NCBI RefSeq assembly: GCF_001422365.1
Contig: NZ_LMMT01000012.1
Span: 250,712-314,711 of the forward strand
Length of the DNA stretch: 64,000 nt
Origin: Pseudorhodoferax sp. Leaf265
Lineage (GTDB): Bacteria; Pseudomonadota; Gammaproteobacteria; Burkholderiales; Burkholderiaceae_C
Direction of reading: 5' to 3'
Part shown: in pieces, positions 27,817-37,220 of the stretch
Position numbering within the stretch: the first letter of the stretch is position 1
How the letters are laid out: each line of letters opens with the position of its first letter
The notes under the pieces: generated by a model
Databases searched by the model: none
What the model saw: only the letters and a program-made list of their open reading frames with translations
Told to the model about the DNA's origin: nothing
Position numbers and translations under genes: made by a program

Positions 27817-28599
27817 TCAGCCCGCCGCCTCCGGCGGCCGGTCGTTCTCGATCCAAACCTTGGTCGCGCCGCCCACGCGCGAGAGCTGCATGTGGTACTC
27901 GTAGCGTGTGGGGTGGTAGAGACCGGTCAGGAACTGCACGGGCCGGCCATCCCGGTCGAAGGCCACGCGCGCCACGCGCAGCAGCGGCGTGCCGGGCGGC
28001 ACGCGCAGGGCCTGCGCCACATGCAGATCGGCCAGTGCCGCGCCCAGGGTCTGCTCGGCCGATTCCACCTGCACGCCGTGCTGCTCCAGCGCCACCAGCA
28101 TCGGGATGTCCTGCAGCGTGGCCCGGTCGACCGCGTCGGCCAGGTCGGGCGGCAGGAACACCTCGGTGTAGGCGATGGGCTGGCCCTTGAACTTGCGCAC
28201 GCGCACGACCTTGAGCACGCGGCTGCCGGGCGCCACACGCAGCGCCTCGGCCGCGTGCGAGGGGGCCGGCAGCAGGCGCCGCTCCAGCACCGTCACGCGC
28301 GTGCGCCGGCCCATGTTGACGATGTTGTCCAGCAGGCCGCCGCGCAGCCGCAGGTGCCTGGGCGGTTCGGCCTGCGTGGCCGGCAGCGTGCCCTTGCCGC
28401 GCAGGCGCACGACCAGGCCTTCCTCCTCGAGCCGGGCCAGCGCGGAACGCACGGTCACGCGCGCCACGCCGAATTCCTCGGCCAGCTGGCGTTCGCCGGG
28501 CAGCGGCAGGCCGCGCTCGTAGACGCCGGTCTTCAGGCGTTCGCGCAGCACCAGCCGGACCTGGTGGAAGCGCGGCAGCGGCGTGTCGTCGGTGCGCAT
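27817..28599 (-). CDS. GntR-family regulator (HutC/UTRA subfamily)
   Basis: A 260-residue regulator: N-terminal winged HTH (LAEEFGVARVTVRSALARLE) and a C-terminal UTRA effector domain (VLKVVRVRKFKGQPIAYTEV, RVAFDRDGRPVQFLTGLYHP). It lies 25 bases after the ICL-family lyase gene as the last member of the Bug/hydro-lyase/lyase operon, so it most likely represses that operon and is induced by a pathway acid. Confidence 0.93.
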   Translation of the reverse strand: MRTDDTPLPRFHQVRLVLRERLKTGVYERGLPLPGERQLAEEFGVARVTVRSALARLEEEGLVVRLRGKGTLPATQAEPPRHLRLRGGLLDNIVNMGRRTRVTVLERRLLPAPSHAAEALRVAPGSRVLKVVRVRKFKGQPIAYTEVFLPPDLADAVDRATLQDIPMLVALEQHGVQVESAEQTLGAALADLHVAQALRVPPGTPLLRVARVAFDRDGRPVQFLTGLYHPTRYEYHMQLSRVGGATKVWIENDRPPEAAG

Positions 28600-28624
28600 T
28601 GGGCCACTGTACGCGGCCGCAAGC

Positions 28625-29482
28625 TCACTCGTATTCCTTCCCCGCAGCCAGCATCTCGGGCGTGCCGATGAGCTGGTTGAGCTGGTCGAACTGCAGCATC
28701 TGCGGCCACCAGGGTTCGGTCGTGCCGTGCTGGCGCAGGCTGGCCAGGTAGCCCTGCAGCGCGAAGCTCAGCGCACGCACCGTGCCGCCCGGGAAGATCG
28801 CGATGCGGTAGCCCAGGGCTTGCAGTTCGGCCGCGGGCAGGATGGGCGTCTTGCCGCCTTCGACCATGTTGGCCAGCATGGGCGCGCGCGGGGCCAGGCG
28901 CGTCAAGGCCGTGGCCATGTCGGCCGGCGTGCGCAGGGCTTCGACGAACAGCACATCGGCGCCGGCGTCGGCATAGCGGTCCATGCGGTCCAGCGCGGCG
29001 TCCAGGCCCTCGACGGCGACCGCGTCGGTGCGGGCCACGACCAGCGTGTCGGCGCTGCGGCGCGCGTCCACGGCGGCGCGGATCTTGCCGGCCATCTCGG
29101 CCGCGGGGACCAGGGTCTTGCCGTCCAGGTGGCCGCAGCGCTTGGGGCTGGTCTGGTCTTCGAGCTGGATGGCGCTGGCGCCCGCGCGTTCGAGCAGGCG
29201 CACGGTGCGCTGCACATTCAGTGCGTTGCCGAAGCCGGTGTCGGCGTCGACGACCAGGTGCAGGTCCACGCGCTCGCGGATGCTGCCCGTCACGTGCGCG
29301 ACGTCGTCGAGCGACAGCAGGCCGATGTCGGGCCGGCCGAAGCGCGTGTAGGCGATGGACGCGCCCGAGAGGTAGGCGGCGTCGAAGCCGGCCTGCGCCA
29401 CGAGCAGCGCAGAGAAGGCGTCGTAGACGCCGGGGGCCGTGACGATGTCCGGCGATTGCAGCCGGTTCTTCAAGGTGGTCAT
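28625..29482 (-). CDS. Isocitrate lyase/PEP mutase-family lyase
   Basis: A 285-residue TIM-barrel enzyme. Family landmarks: VDADTGFGNALNVQRTVRLL (metal-binding Asp), EDQTSPKRCGHLDGK with the catalytic Cys of lyase members, and ARTDAVAVEGLDAAL. The KRCGH loop points to a C-C lyase such as 2-methylisocitrate or 2,3-dimethylmalate lyase rather than a phosphonate mutase. Next to a LeuCD-like hydro-lyase it could cleave the hydrated product, as DmdAB and Dml do in nicotinate fermentation. ATG overlaps the small-subunit stop. Confidence 0.9.
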   Translation of the reverse strand: MTTLKNRLQSPDIVTAPGVYDAFSALLVAQAGFDAAYLSGASIAYTRFGRPDIGLLSLDDVAHVTGSIRERVDLHLVVDADTGFGNALNVQRTVRLLERAGASAIQLEDQTSPKRCGHLDGKTLVPAAEMAGKIRAAVDARRSADTLVVARTDAVAVEGLDAALDRMDRYADAGADVLFVEALRTPADMATALTRLAPRAPMLANMVEGGKTPILPAAELQALGYRIAIFPGGTVRALSFALQGYLASLRQHGTTEPWWPQMLQFDQLNQLIGTPEMLAAGKEYE

Positions 29483-30003
29483 GTCGTGGGGGCGGCGCGC
29501 TGCGCGGCCAGGCGGTGGGCGAGATGGGGCACCAGGCCGCCGGCGCGGACCATGGCGATCAGATGGACGGGCGGCGCCACGCAGGCCAGCACGCGGCCGC
29601 TGCGGTGGTCGTGCACGGTGGCGCTGTCCAGGTCGCAGGCCACGGGTGCGCCGGGCGCGACCGTGGGCGCCTGGTCGCAGACCAGCAGCGGCAGGCCCAG
29701 GTTGAAGGCGTTGCGGTAGAAGATGCCCGAGAACGACTGCGCGACCACGCAGGCGATGCCCATGTGGCGCAGCACCTCGGCCGCCTGCTCGCGCGAGGAG
29801 CCGGCGCCGAAGTTGCGGCCCGCGAACAGGATGTCGCCAGGGCGGACCTCGGCCGCGAAGCGTGGTTCGACGGACTCCAGGCAGTGCCGGGCGATCTCGG
29901 CGATCGGCAGCTTCATGTAGCGGCCCGGCGCGAGCAGGTCGGTGTTGAGGTCGTCGCTGAACAGCCAGGCCTGGCCGGTGGCGGGGTGGAATGGTGTATT
30001 CAT
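29479..30003 (-). CDS. LeuD-like hydro-lyase small subunit
   Basis: A 174-residue swivel-domain subunit of the aconitase superfamily: FSDDLNTDLLAPGRYMKL at the N-terminus and the substrate-binding loop GRNFGAGSSREQAAEVL. It joins with the large subunit encoded upstream to form a stereospecific hydratase/isomerase. Real leucine biosynthesis is unlikely: the partner genes are a Bug receptor and an ICL-family lyase, and no leuB is adjacent. ATGA overlaps on both sides. Confidence 0.92.
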   Translation of the reverse strand: MNTPFHPATGQAWLFSDDLNTDLLAPGRYMKLPIAEIARHCLESVEPRFAAEVRPGDILFAGRNFGAGSSREQAAEVLRHMGIACVVAQSFSGIFYRNAFNLGLPLLVCDQAPTVAPGAPVACDLDSATVHDHRSGRVLACVAPPVHLIAMVRAGGLVPHLAHRLAAQRAAPTT

Positions 30004-31280
30004 GCCAGCATGTCCCGTGGGTCGGCCACGCGGCCGGCGACGGCCGAGGCCGCGACGGTCCAGGGCGAGCCCAGGTAGATCTGCGCCTGGGCCGAGCCCA
30101 TGCGGCCCTTGAAATTGCGCGCCGTGGTGCTGATGGCCACGGTGTCGTCGCCGAAGGTGTGGGCGCCGTAGCCGGCGCAGGCGCCGCAGCCGGTGGGCAG
30201 CAGTTCGGCACCGGCATCGGTCAGCGCGCCCAGCACGCCCTCGGCGGCCGCCTGCTGCTGGTCCTGCAGGCTGGCCGGCGCCACGAGCAGGCGCACGCCG
30301 CGCGCGACCTTGCGCCCGCGCAGCACCTGGGCCGCCATGCGCAGGTCTTCCAGCTTGGCGCCGGTGCAGGCGCCCACGTAGGCGAGATTGATGGCGGTGC
30401 TGGCCAGCGCGTCCACGTCGTGGCCGCGCGTGGGGCTGTGCGGCTCGGCCACCTGGGGCGGCAGCCGGTCGGCCTCGAAGCGGTGCTCGGCCAGCACGGG
30501 CGCGCCCGCGTCGCTGTGCCAGGGTGCGATGTCCACATCGCCGGCGCCGGCCTGCGCGAGCCAGGCCTGCGTGGTCGCGTCGGGCGCCACCAGGCCGGCC
30601 TGGCCGCCGAGCTCGGCCGTCATGTTGGCCAGCGTCATGCGCTCCTGCATGGGCAGGGCCGCGACGGCGCTGCCCGCGTACTCCACGGCCTGGTACTGGC
30701 CGCCCTCCATGCCGAAGCGCCGGCACAGGTAGAGCATCATGTCCTTGGCCGAGACGCCGGCGGCGAGCCGCCCGTCCCACACCATGCGGATGGTGTGCGG
30801 CACCTGCAGCCAGATCTCGCCCGTCACGAGCACGCCCAGCATGTCGGTGGCGCCCACGCCGAACATGTAGGCGCCGAAGGCCCCGCCCGTGGGCGAATGG
30901 CTGTCGCCGCCCACGGCGAACATGCCGGGGCGCAGGTAGCCCTTCTGCGGCACGACCACGTGGCAGATGCCCTCCATGTCGTGGAAGCGAGCCACGCCGG
31001 CCTCGCGCACCCAGTCGCGGGCGATCTGCACGATGGCCTGGCTGTCGGCGTCGTAGGCGGGCACATAGTGGTCGGTCACGACCACCACCTTGTCGGGGTC
31101 CCAGACCTTGGCGCCGAGCTTTTCCAGCATCGGCTTGACGCGGCGCGGGCCGCCCGAGTCGTGCATCATGGCCAGGTCGACCCGGCAGGTCACGGTCTCG
31201 CCCGGCGTCACCTGCGGCAGGCCGGCGGCGCGTGCCACCAGCTTTTGCGCCAGCGTCTGCGGTGCGGTCATGGTGTTCAT
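30000..31280 (-). CDS. LeuC/aconitase-like hydro-lyase large subunit
   Basis: A 426-residue iron-sulfur subunit. It has VGGDSHSPTGGAFGAYMFGV, and cluster ligands in YVGACTGAK and TGCGACAG, giving the three cysteines for a [4Fe-4S] cluster. It is the catalytic half of a homoaconitase/isopropylmalate-dehydratase-type enzyme. Two starts are possible: ATG 31280, overlapping the Bug stop, or ATG nine bases later (MTAPQ). Chemistry is probably addition of water to an unsaturated dicarboxylate. Confidence 0.93.
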   Translation of the reverse strand: MNTMTAPQTLAQKLVARAAGLPQVTPGETVTCRVDLAMMHDSGGPRRVKPMLEKLGAKVWDPDKVVVVTDHYVPAYDADSQAIVQIARDWVREAGVARFHDMEGICHVVVPQKGYLRPGMFAVGGDSHSPTGGAFGAYMFGVGATDMLGVLVTGEIWLQVPHTIRMVWDGRLAAGVSAKDMMLYLCRRFGMEGGQYQAVEYAGSAVAALPMQERMTLANMTAELGGQAGLVAPDATTQAWLAQAGAGDVDIAPWHSDAGAPVLAEHRFEADRLPPQVAEPHSPTRGHDVDALASTAINLAYVGACTGAKLEDLRMAAQVLRGRKVARGVRLLVAPASLQDQQQAAAEGVLGALTDAGAELLPTGCGACAGYGAHTFGDDTVAISTTARNFKGRMGSAQAQIYLGSPWTVAASAVAGRVADPRDMLA

Positions 31281-32248
31281 TCGACCGTGGCGCCCGAGGC
31301 CTTGATGATCTTCGCCCAGTCCTGCACGTCCTGCGCCACGAACTTCGCGAACGCGTCGGGCGTCATGTCGACGGCGCTGGCGGCCTCGGTGTGCATGCGC
31401 TCCTGGTAGGCGGGCGACTCGACAGCCTTCTTGACGGCGGCGTACAGGCGGTCGGTCGTCTCCTTGGGCATCTTTGCAGGGCCGAACAGGCCGAACCAGG
31501 CCTGGGACTCGAAGCCCTTGACCGTCTGCGTCAGCGGCGGCACGCCCGGGAACTGCGGCAGCGCCTCGCGGCTGCTCACGCCCAGCAGCTGGATGGCGCC
31601 GGTCTTCTGGTGCGGCAGCACGTTGACGGTGCTGGCGAACATCAGGTCCACGGTGCCGGCCAGCACGTCGGCTAGCGCCGGGCCCGTGCCCTTGTACGGC
31701 ACGTTCACGATGTCGGTGCCCGTCACCATCTTGAACTGCTCGCTGGCCAGGTGCAGCGAGGAGCCCTGCGCGCCGATCGCGAAGTTCAGCTTGCCGGGGT
31801 TCTTCTTCGCATACGCGATCAGGCCGGCGGTGTCGGAGAACGGCAGGCCCTTGCGCGCGATCAGCACGCTCGGCACCTTGGCGACCATGGTGATGGGCGT
31901 GAAGTCCTTGACCGGGTCGAAGCCCAGGTTCTTGTACAGCGTGGCGTTGATGGTGTGGCCCGTGAAGCTCATGAGCAGCGTGTTGCCGTCGGCCGGGGCC
32001 TTGGCGACGAAGCTGGCCGCGATGTTGCCGCCGGCGCCGGCGCGGTTCTCGACGATGACGGGCTGGCCCAGCGTGTCGCCCACCATGCGGCCGATCACGC
32101 GGGCCAGCGTGTCGGTGGTGCCGCCGGCCGGGCTGCCGACGACGATGGTGATGGGACGGCCCTGGGCGGTGGCCGGGAAGGGGGTGGTGGCCATGGCGGC
32201 CAGCAGCAGCGCGGCCAGGCTGGCGCGGCGCGTGGGCAGGGAAGGCAT
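31277..32248 (-). CDS. Bug-family solute receptor (TctC-like)
   Basis: A 323-residue periplasmic receptor with an N-terminal signal (RRASLAALLLAAMATTPF, cleavage near TAQG). Bug motifs: ITIVVGSPAGGTTDTLARVI, VENRAGAGGNI, ADGNTLLMSF, NVPYKGTGPALADVLAGTVD. It leads the operon, so it probably captures the carboxylate that the downstream hydro-lyase and lyase metabolise. No TctA or TctB permease gene is near. Confidence 0.93.
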   Translation of the reverse strand: MPSLPTRRASLAALLLAAMATTPFPATAQGRPITIVVGSPAGGTTDTLARVIGRMVGDTLGQPVIVENRAGAGGNIAASFVAKAPADGNTLLMSFTGHTINATLYKNLGFDPVKDFTPITMVAKVPSVLIARKGLPFSDTAGLIAYAKKNPGKLNFAIGAQGSSLHLASEQFKMVTGTDIVNVPYKGTGPALADVLAGTVDLMFASTVNVLPHQKTGAIQLLGVSSREALPQFPGVPPLTQTVKGFESQAWFGLFGPAKMPKETTDRLYAAVKKAVESPAYQERMHTEAASAVDMTPDAFAKFVAQDVQDWAKIIKASGATVE

Positions 32249-32315
32249 GTTGTCTCCGGGTCTGTGGGGAATGCCCGCATGCTAGGCATGCGAGGCCCGG
32301 GACTCAATGGAACCT

Positions 32316-32339
32316 GCTGGTCCTGTCGTGCGGACCAGC
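32316..32339. promoter_or_regulatory. Perfect 8-base inverted repeat upstream of the Bug/hydro-lyase operon
   Basis: GCTGGTCC (32316-32323) and GGACCAGC (32332-32339) are separated by eight bases, 68 bases before the Bug start and 12 bases after the end of the membrane-protein gene. It could be a GntR operator or a hairpin ending the upstream transcript; no T-run follows on the minus strand, which favours an operator. Confidence 0.4.
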
Positions 32340-32350
32340 GTGCGCCGGGA

Positions 32351-32818
32351 TCAGACCGCCCGGCCCACCAATGCCACCGCGAACACCAGCGTGCCCAATG
32401 CCAGGTTCAGCGCCACCAGCTGGCGTACCGTACCCAACTGCGCGCCGGCCTGCGGCCACTGCTTGTCGGCCACGGCACGGCGCATGCGCGGGAACACGCG
32501 GCCGCGGATGAAGCCGTAGACCACCGTCATCACGAGCGCCAGCGTGAACATGGCGTGGATGCGCCAGTGCGCGCCGCGGAAGCCGCCGATGGCCATGAAC
32601 ATGGCCAGGCCGCTGATCCACAGCGCGGCCAGCGCCACGTCCACGCCGCGCAGGAAGCGGCCCAGCGCCGCCGCCATGAAGGGCAGCCGCAAGGGCGGCT
32701 CCAGCACGGCCGCCGCGGCCGGCCGCACGGCCAGGTGCATGGTGGCCATGCCACCGACCCAGAAGGCGGCGCTGGCCAGGTGCACGAAGAGGAGGAAGGC
32801 GTAGATCGTGGGGTTCAT
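32351..32818 (-). CDS. Four-helix integral membrane protein, CopD-like
   Basis: A 155-residue protein with about four hydrophobic helices: IYAFLLFVHLASAAFWVGG, VALAALWISGLAMFMAIGG, HAMFTLALVMTVVYGFIRG and a final LNLALGTLVFAVALVG. Helix-borne histidines (VHLASA, THLAV-like MATMHLAV, HAMF) recall CopD-type and related haem or copper membrane proteins. Function is unproven. It is divergent from the HtrA-type protease gene. Confidence 0.8.
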   Translation of the reverse strand: MNPTIYAFLLFVHLASAAFWVGGMATMHLAVRPAAAAVLEPPLRLPFMAAALGRFLRGVDVALAALWISGLAMFMAIGGFRGAHWRIHAMFTLALVMTVVYGFIRGRVFPRMRRAVADKQWPQAGAQLGTVRQLVALNLALGTLVFAVALVGRAV

Positions 32819-32933
32819 GCGGCGATGATCGCGCATGCGCCGCGGCTGCCCGTGGCACCTGCCGTTTCGCGCACGGGGGGCAGGGCCATCGGGCCCAGTA
32901 CCATCCCCGGCTGTCGTTTGCCCGAGGATCTCC

Positions 32934-34009
<1,076 letters not shown>

Positions 34010-34013
<4 letters not shown>

Positions 34014-35002
34014 ACATGCAGCCCTTGCTCTCTGCCTGGACCCGCCGCGCCGCGTTGCTGGCGCTGGGCACCGTGCTGGCCACGACCGCCACCGCGCAGG
34101 ACTGGCCGCAGCGCCCGGTGCGCATCGTGGTGCCGTTCGCGGCGGGCTCCTCGCCCGACATCCTGGCGCGCATCGTCAACGACAGGCTGGGTCCGCTGCT
34201 GGGCCAGCCGCTGGTCGTGGACAACAAGCCCGGCGCGGGCGGCAACACCGGCACCGACCTCGTGGCCAAGGCCGCGCCGGACGGCCAGACCTTCCTGCTC
34301 TCGGTCAACGCGCCGCTGGTCTACAACACGGTGCTGTTCAAGCGCCTGCCCTACGACCCCTTCACCGACCTGGTGCCGGTGTCGCTGGCCGCCACCACGC
34401 CGAACGTCTGCGTGGCCACGCCGGGCATGGGCGTGGCCTCGGTCAAGGACTGGCTGGCCGCGCTGCGGCGCAACCCGGGGCAGTACAACTTCGCCTCCAC
34501 CGGCAACGGCTCGATCGCGCACCTGGGCGTGGAGCTCGTCAAGCTGCGCACGCAGTCCTTCGCGGTGCACATCCCGTACGCCTCTTCGGCCCAGGCCACC
34601 ACGGCCATGCTGCAGGGCGACGTGCACTTCGCCTGCCTGCCGCCGGTGTCCGTGATGCCGCAGGTGCAGGCCGGCAAGCTGGTCGCACTGGCCGTGAGCT
34701 CGGCCGAGCGCTCGGCGCTGCTGCCTGACCTGCCCACGCTGCGCGAGGCCGGCCTGCCCGACATCCAGGCCGTGCCCTGGTTCGCCTACATGGCGCCCAG
34801 GGGCACGCCGCCGGCCGTGGTGCAGCGCATGAGCGCGGCCATCGCCGAGGTGCTCCAGGATCCAGAGACGAAGCGTCGGCTGCAGACCGCCTACTTCGAC
34901 CCGGTGGGCAGCACGCCGCAGGAGCTGGCGGACTTCATGCGCAAGGAGCTGCGGCTGTGGCGGCCCGTGATCGAGCGCGCCGGCCTCAAGCCCAGCGACT
35001 GA
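34010..35002 (+). CDS. Bug-family solute receptor (TctC-like)
   Basis: A 330-residue periplasmic receptor; signal WTRRAALLALGTVLATTATA, then Bug motifs VRIVVPFAAGSSPDILARIV, VDNKPGAGGNTGTDLVAKAA, VHIPYASSAQATTAMLQGDV. ATG 34010 overlaps the protease stop (ATGA); ATG 34016 is an alternative. It is followed 28 bases later by a lysophospholipase-like gene. The ligand is unknown. Confidence 0.92.
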
Positions 35003-35030
35003 GAATTCCCCAACAACACAAGGAGACGAC

Positions 35031-35888
35031 ATGCAAGAGAGCACGATCACCGTGACCACGCGCGACGGCATCGCGCTGCAGACCTGGCGCTGGGCGCCCG
35101 AAGGCCAGCCGCGCGCAGCCGTGCAGTTGCAGCACGGCCTGGGCGAGCATGCGGGCCGCTACCGGCGCTTCGGCGCGGCGCTGGCCGCCGCGGGCTATGT
35201 GGTCTACGCGCCGGACGGCCGTGGCTCCGGGCGCAGCGCGGCCGGTGCCTACGGCCGCTGGGGCCGCGACGGCTGGCCCGGCTGGGTCGACGACGTCTGG
35301 CAGCTCAACCAGCGCATCCGCGCCGAGCACCCGGGCCTGGCGCTGGGCCTGGTCGGCCACAGCATGGGCTCCTTCGCCACGCAGCAGTTCCTGCTGGACC
35401 ATTCGGATGCTGTGCAGGCGGCCGTGCTGCTGGGCACCAGCGAGCCGGCCGGCATCGCCGCCATGCTGAGCGCCGAAGGGCCGGTGGACCTCAGTGCGCT
35501 GAACCAGGGGTTCGAACACCGCACAGGCTTCGAGTGGCTGAGCCGCGACGCGGCCGAGGTCGACGCCTACTGCGCCGACCCGGCCTGCGGCTTTGTGCCC
35601 GAGCCGTTCCGCGGCCTGGAGACGTTGGCGCGTGCGGCCGATCCGGCGGCACTGGCCCGTGTGCGCCCGGACCTGCCCATCCTGCTGCTGTCGGGCGATG
35701 CCGACCCGATCGCCGGGCCCGGCGGCGCGGCCGTGCAGCTGGTCGGCCAGCGCTACCGGGATGCCGGCGTGCGCGACGTCGAGGTCGTGCTGTATCACGA
35801 GGCGCGGCACGAACTGCTCAACGAGACCAACCGCGAGGAGGTCACGGCGCGGCTGCTGGCGTTCCTGCAGCGCAGCCTGTTGCGCTGA
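35031..35888 (+). CDS. Alpha/beta hydrolase, monoacylglycerol lipase/lysophospholipase type
   Basis: A 285-residue serine hydrolase. It has the oxyanion segment QHGLGEHAGRYRRF, the nucleophile elbow GHSMGS, the acid in LLLSGDADPIAG and a catalytic His in YHEARHELLNE, the layout of the PldB/monoglyceride-lipase family. No signal peptide is seen, so it is probably cytoplasmic. AAGGAG precedes ATG 35031. Its stop lies three bases from the convergent acvB homologue. Confidence 0.92.
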   Translation: MQESTITVTTRDGIALQTWRWAPEGQPRAAVQLQHGLGEHAGRYRRFGAALAAAGYVVYAPDGRGSGRSAAGAYGRWGRDGWPGWVDDVWQLNQRIRAEHPGLALGLVGHSMGSFATQQFLLDHSDAVQAAVLLGTSEPAGIAAMLSAEGPVDLSALNQGFEHRTGFEWLSRDAAEVDAYCADPACGFVPEPFRGLETLARAADPAALARVRPDLPILLLSGDADPIAGPGGAAVQLVGQRYRDAGVRDVEVVLYHEARHELLNETNREEVTARLLAFLQRSLLR

Positions 35889-35891
35889 GCT

Positions 35892-37220
35892 TCAGGGCTC
35901 GGCCGCGCGCAGGATGCGCTTGGCCAGGCCGGCGTAGTCGCCGTCGAAGTGGTGGTTGCCCTTGATCGTGACCACCTGGGCCCGCGCGGGCGAGAGCTGC
36001 GGGCACAGCGAGCGCTTTTCCTCGCTGCCGTGCACGCACAGCGTGCGCGCGGCGTCCAGCTTCTGCGCCTCGGGCAGCACCGGCCTGTCGCCGCTGGGCC
36101 CCAGCCAGTTGCTGACGTGGAATTCGAACGAGGCCTTCTCGCTGGGGGCCAGCAGCACCGATAGGCGCACGGCCGCGCGCGTACGCTCGGGCAGGCGGTT
36201 CAGCGCGAAGGGCAGCACGTCGGCGCCCTGCGAGAAGCCGATCAGGATCACCTCGCTGCGCTGCCAGCGCGCCGCGTAGTAGCGCACCAGCCGGTCCAGA
36301 TCGGCGGCCACGCCCTCGGGCGTGCGCTTGCTCCAGAAGTAGCGCAGCGAGTCGAAGCCGGCCACGGGCACGCCCTGGCGCGCGAGTTCGGCGGCGATGT
36401 CCTTGTCGATGTTGGCCCAGCCGCCGTCGCCCGACAGCAGCACGGCGAAGCGCTTGCCGGCGGCCTGCGTGGGCACTTCCACCACGGGCAGGTCGGCCAG
36501 CTGGGCGGGGGCGGCCTCCAGCACGGGCCGCTGCGCGGCGATCTCGGCCGCGGCGGCGTCGAAGCTGGCGCGCTGGCGCGCCTGCGGCACCTGGGCGACG
36601 AAGGCCTGGGCCGTGGCGGCGTCGCAGGCCGCAGGGCTGTTGCCCGGCGCCGCCATCCACGGGATGCCGAGCGCCACCGGCGCCATGTCCACGGCCGGTC
36701 CGGCACCGGCCACGCGCCAGCTGAGCTTGTTGACCGCGCACAGCGGCGGCTGCACCACGAGCCGCGGGCAGAAGCCGGTCGTCAGCAGCGCACCGAACGA
36801 GCCGGCCGGCGCCTGCGCGACCAGGCCGTAGGCATAGGCGGCGTAGTCGCCCGCGCCGACCACGGTGCTTTCGAAGTAGGCCGGCAGCTTGAGCATGGCC
36901 TGGATGTGGCGTGCGAGGTTCTCGAAGTCGCCGCCGGCGTAGCCGCACTTCTCCTTCTGTGCGCGCACCTTGGCCTGGTAGGCCGCCATCGAGACCTCGG
37001 CCACCATGGCACCGCCGGCCAGCAGGCGGCTGCGCATGGCCTGTTCCTGGGCAGAGGGCGTGTTGCCTTCGACCATCAGCAAGGCGAACTGGCGCACCGG
37101 CCCGCTGGGCGAATGCACCTGCACGCGCTCGAACTGGCCATGGCTGATGCTTTGCACGGGCGGCGTCTGCGCCAGCGCCGCGCCACAGGCCAGCCAGGCG
37201 AGCGTCAACGCGGATTTCAT
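35892..37220 (-). CDS. acvB: AcvB/VirJ-family periplasmic hydrolase
   Basis: A 442-residue exported protein (signal ALTLAWLACGAALAQ) with an N-terminal AcvB/VirJ-specific region and a C-terminal alpha/beta hydrolase domain: LLSGDGGWANIDKDIAAEL, nucleophile elbow GFSQGADVLPF, and GNHHFDGDY with the catalytic His. In Agrobacterium, AcvB hydrolyses lysyl-phosphatidylglycerol made by LpiA/MprF. Here the gene overlaps the mprF homologue by four bases, the same arrangement, so synthesis and turnover of the lipid are probably coexpressed. Confidence 0.9.
   Translation of the reverse strand: MKSALTLAWLACGAALAQTPPVQSISHGQFERVQVHSPSGPVRQFALLMVEGNTPSAQEQAMRSRLLAGGAMVAEVSMAAYQAKVRAQKEKCGYAGGDFENLARHIQAMLKLPAYFESTVVGAGDYAAYAYGLVAQAPAGSFGALLTTGFCPRLVVQPPLCAVNKLSWRVAGAGPAVDMAPVALGIPWMAAPGNSPAACDAATAQAFVAQVPQARQRASFDAAAAEIAAQRPVLEAAPAQLADLPVVEVPTQAAGKRFAVLLSGDGGWANIDKDIAAELARQGVPVAGFDSLRYFWSKRTPEGVAADLDRLVRYYAARWQRSEVILIGFSQGADVLPFALNRLPERTRAAVRLSVLLAPSEKASFEFHVSNWLGPSGDRPVLPEAQKLDAARTLCVHGSEEKRSLCPQLSPARAQVVTIKGNHHFDGDYAGLAKRILRAAEP

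Noticed and set aside
30000-31280. Leucine biosynthesis leuCD
   Set aside because: No leuB or leuA nearby; genes are fused into a catabolic operon with a Bug receptor and an ICL-family lyase.
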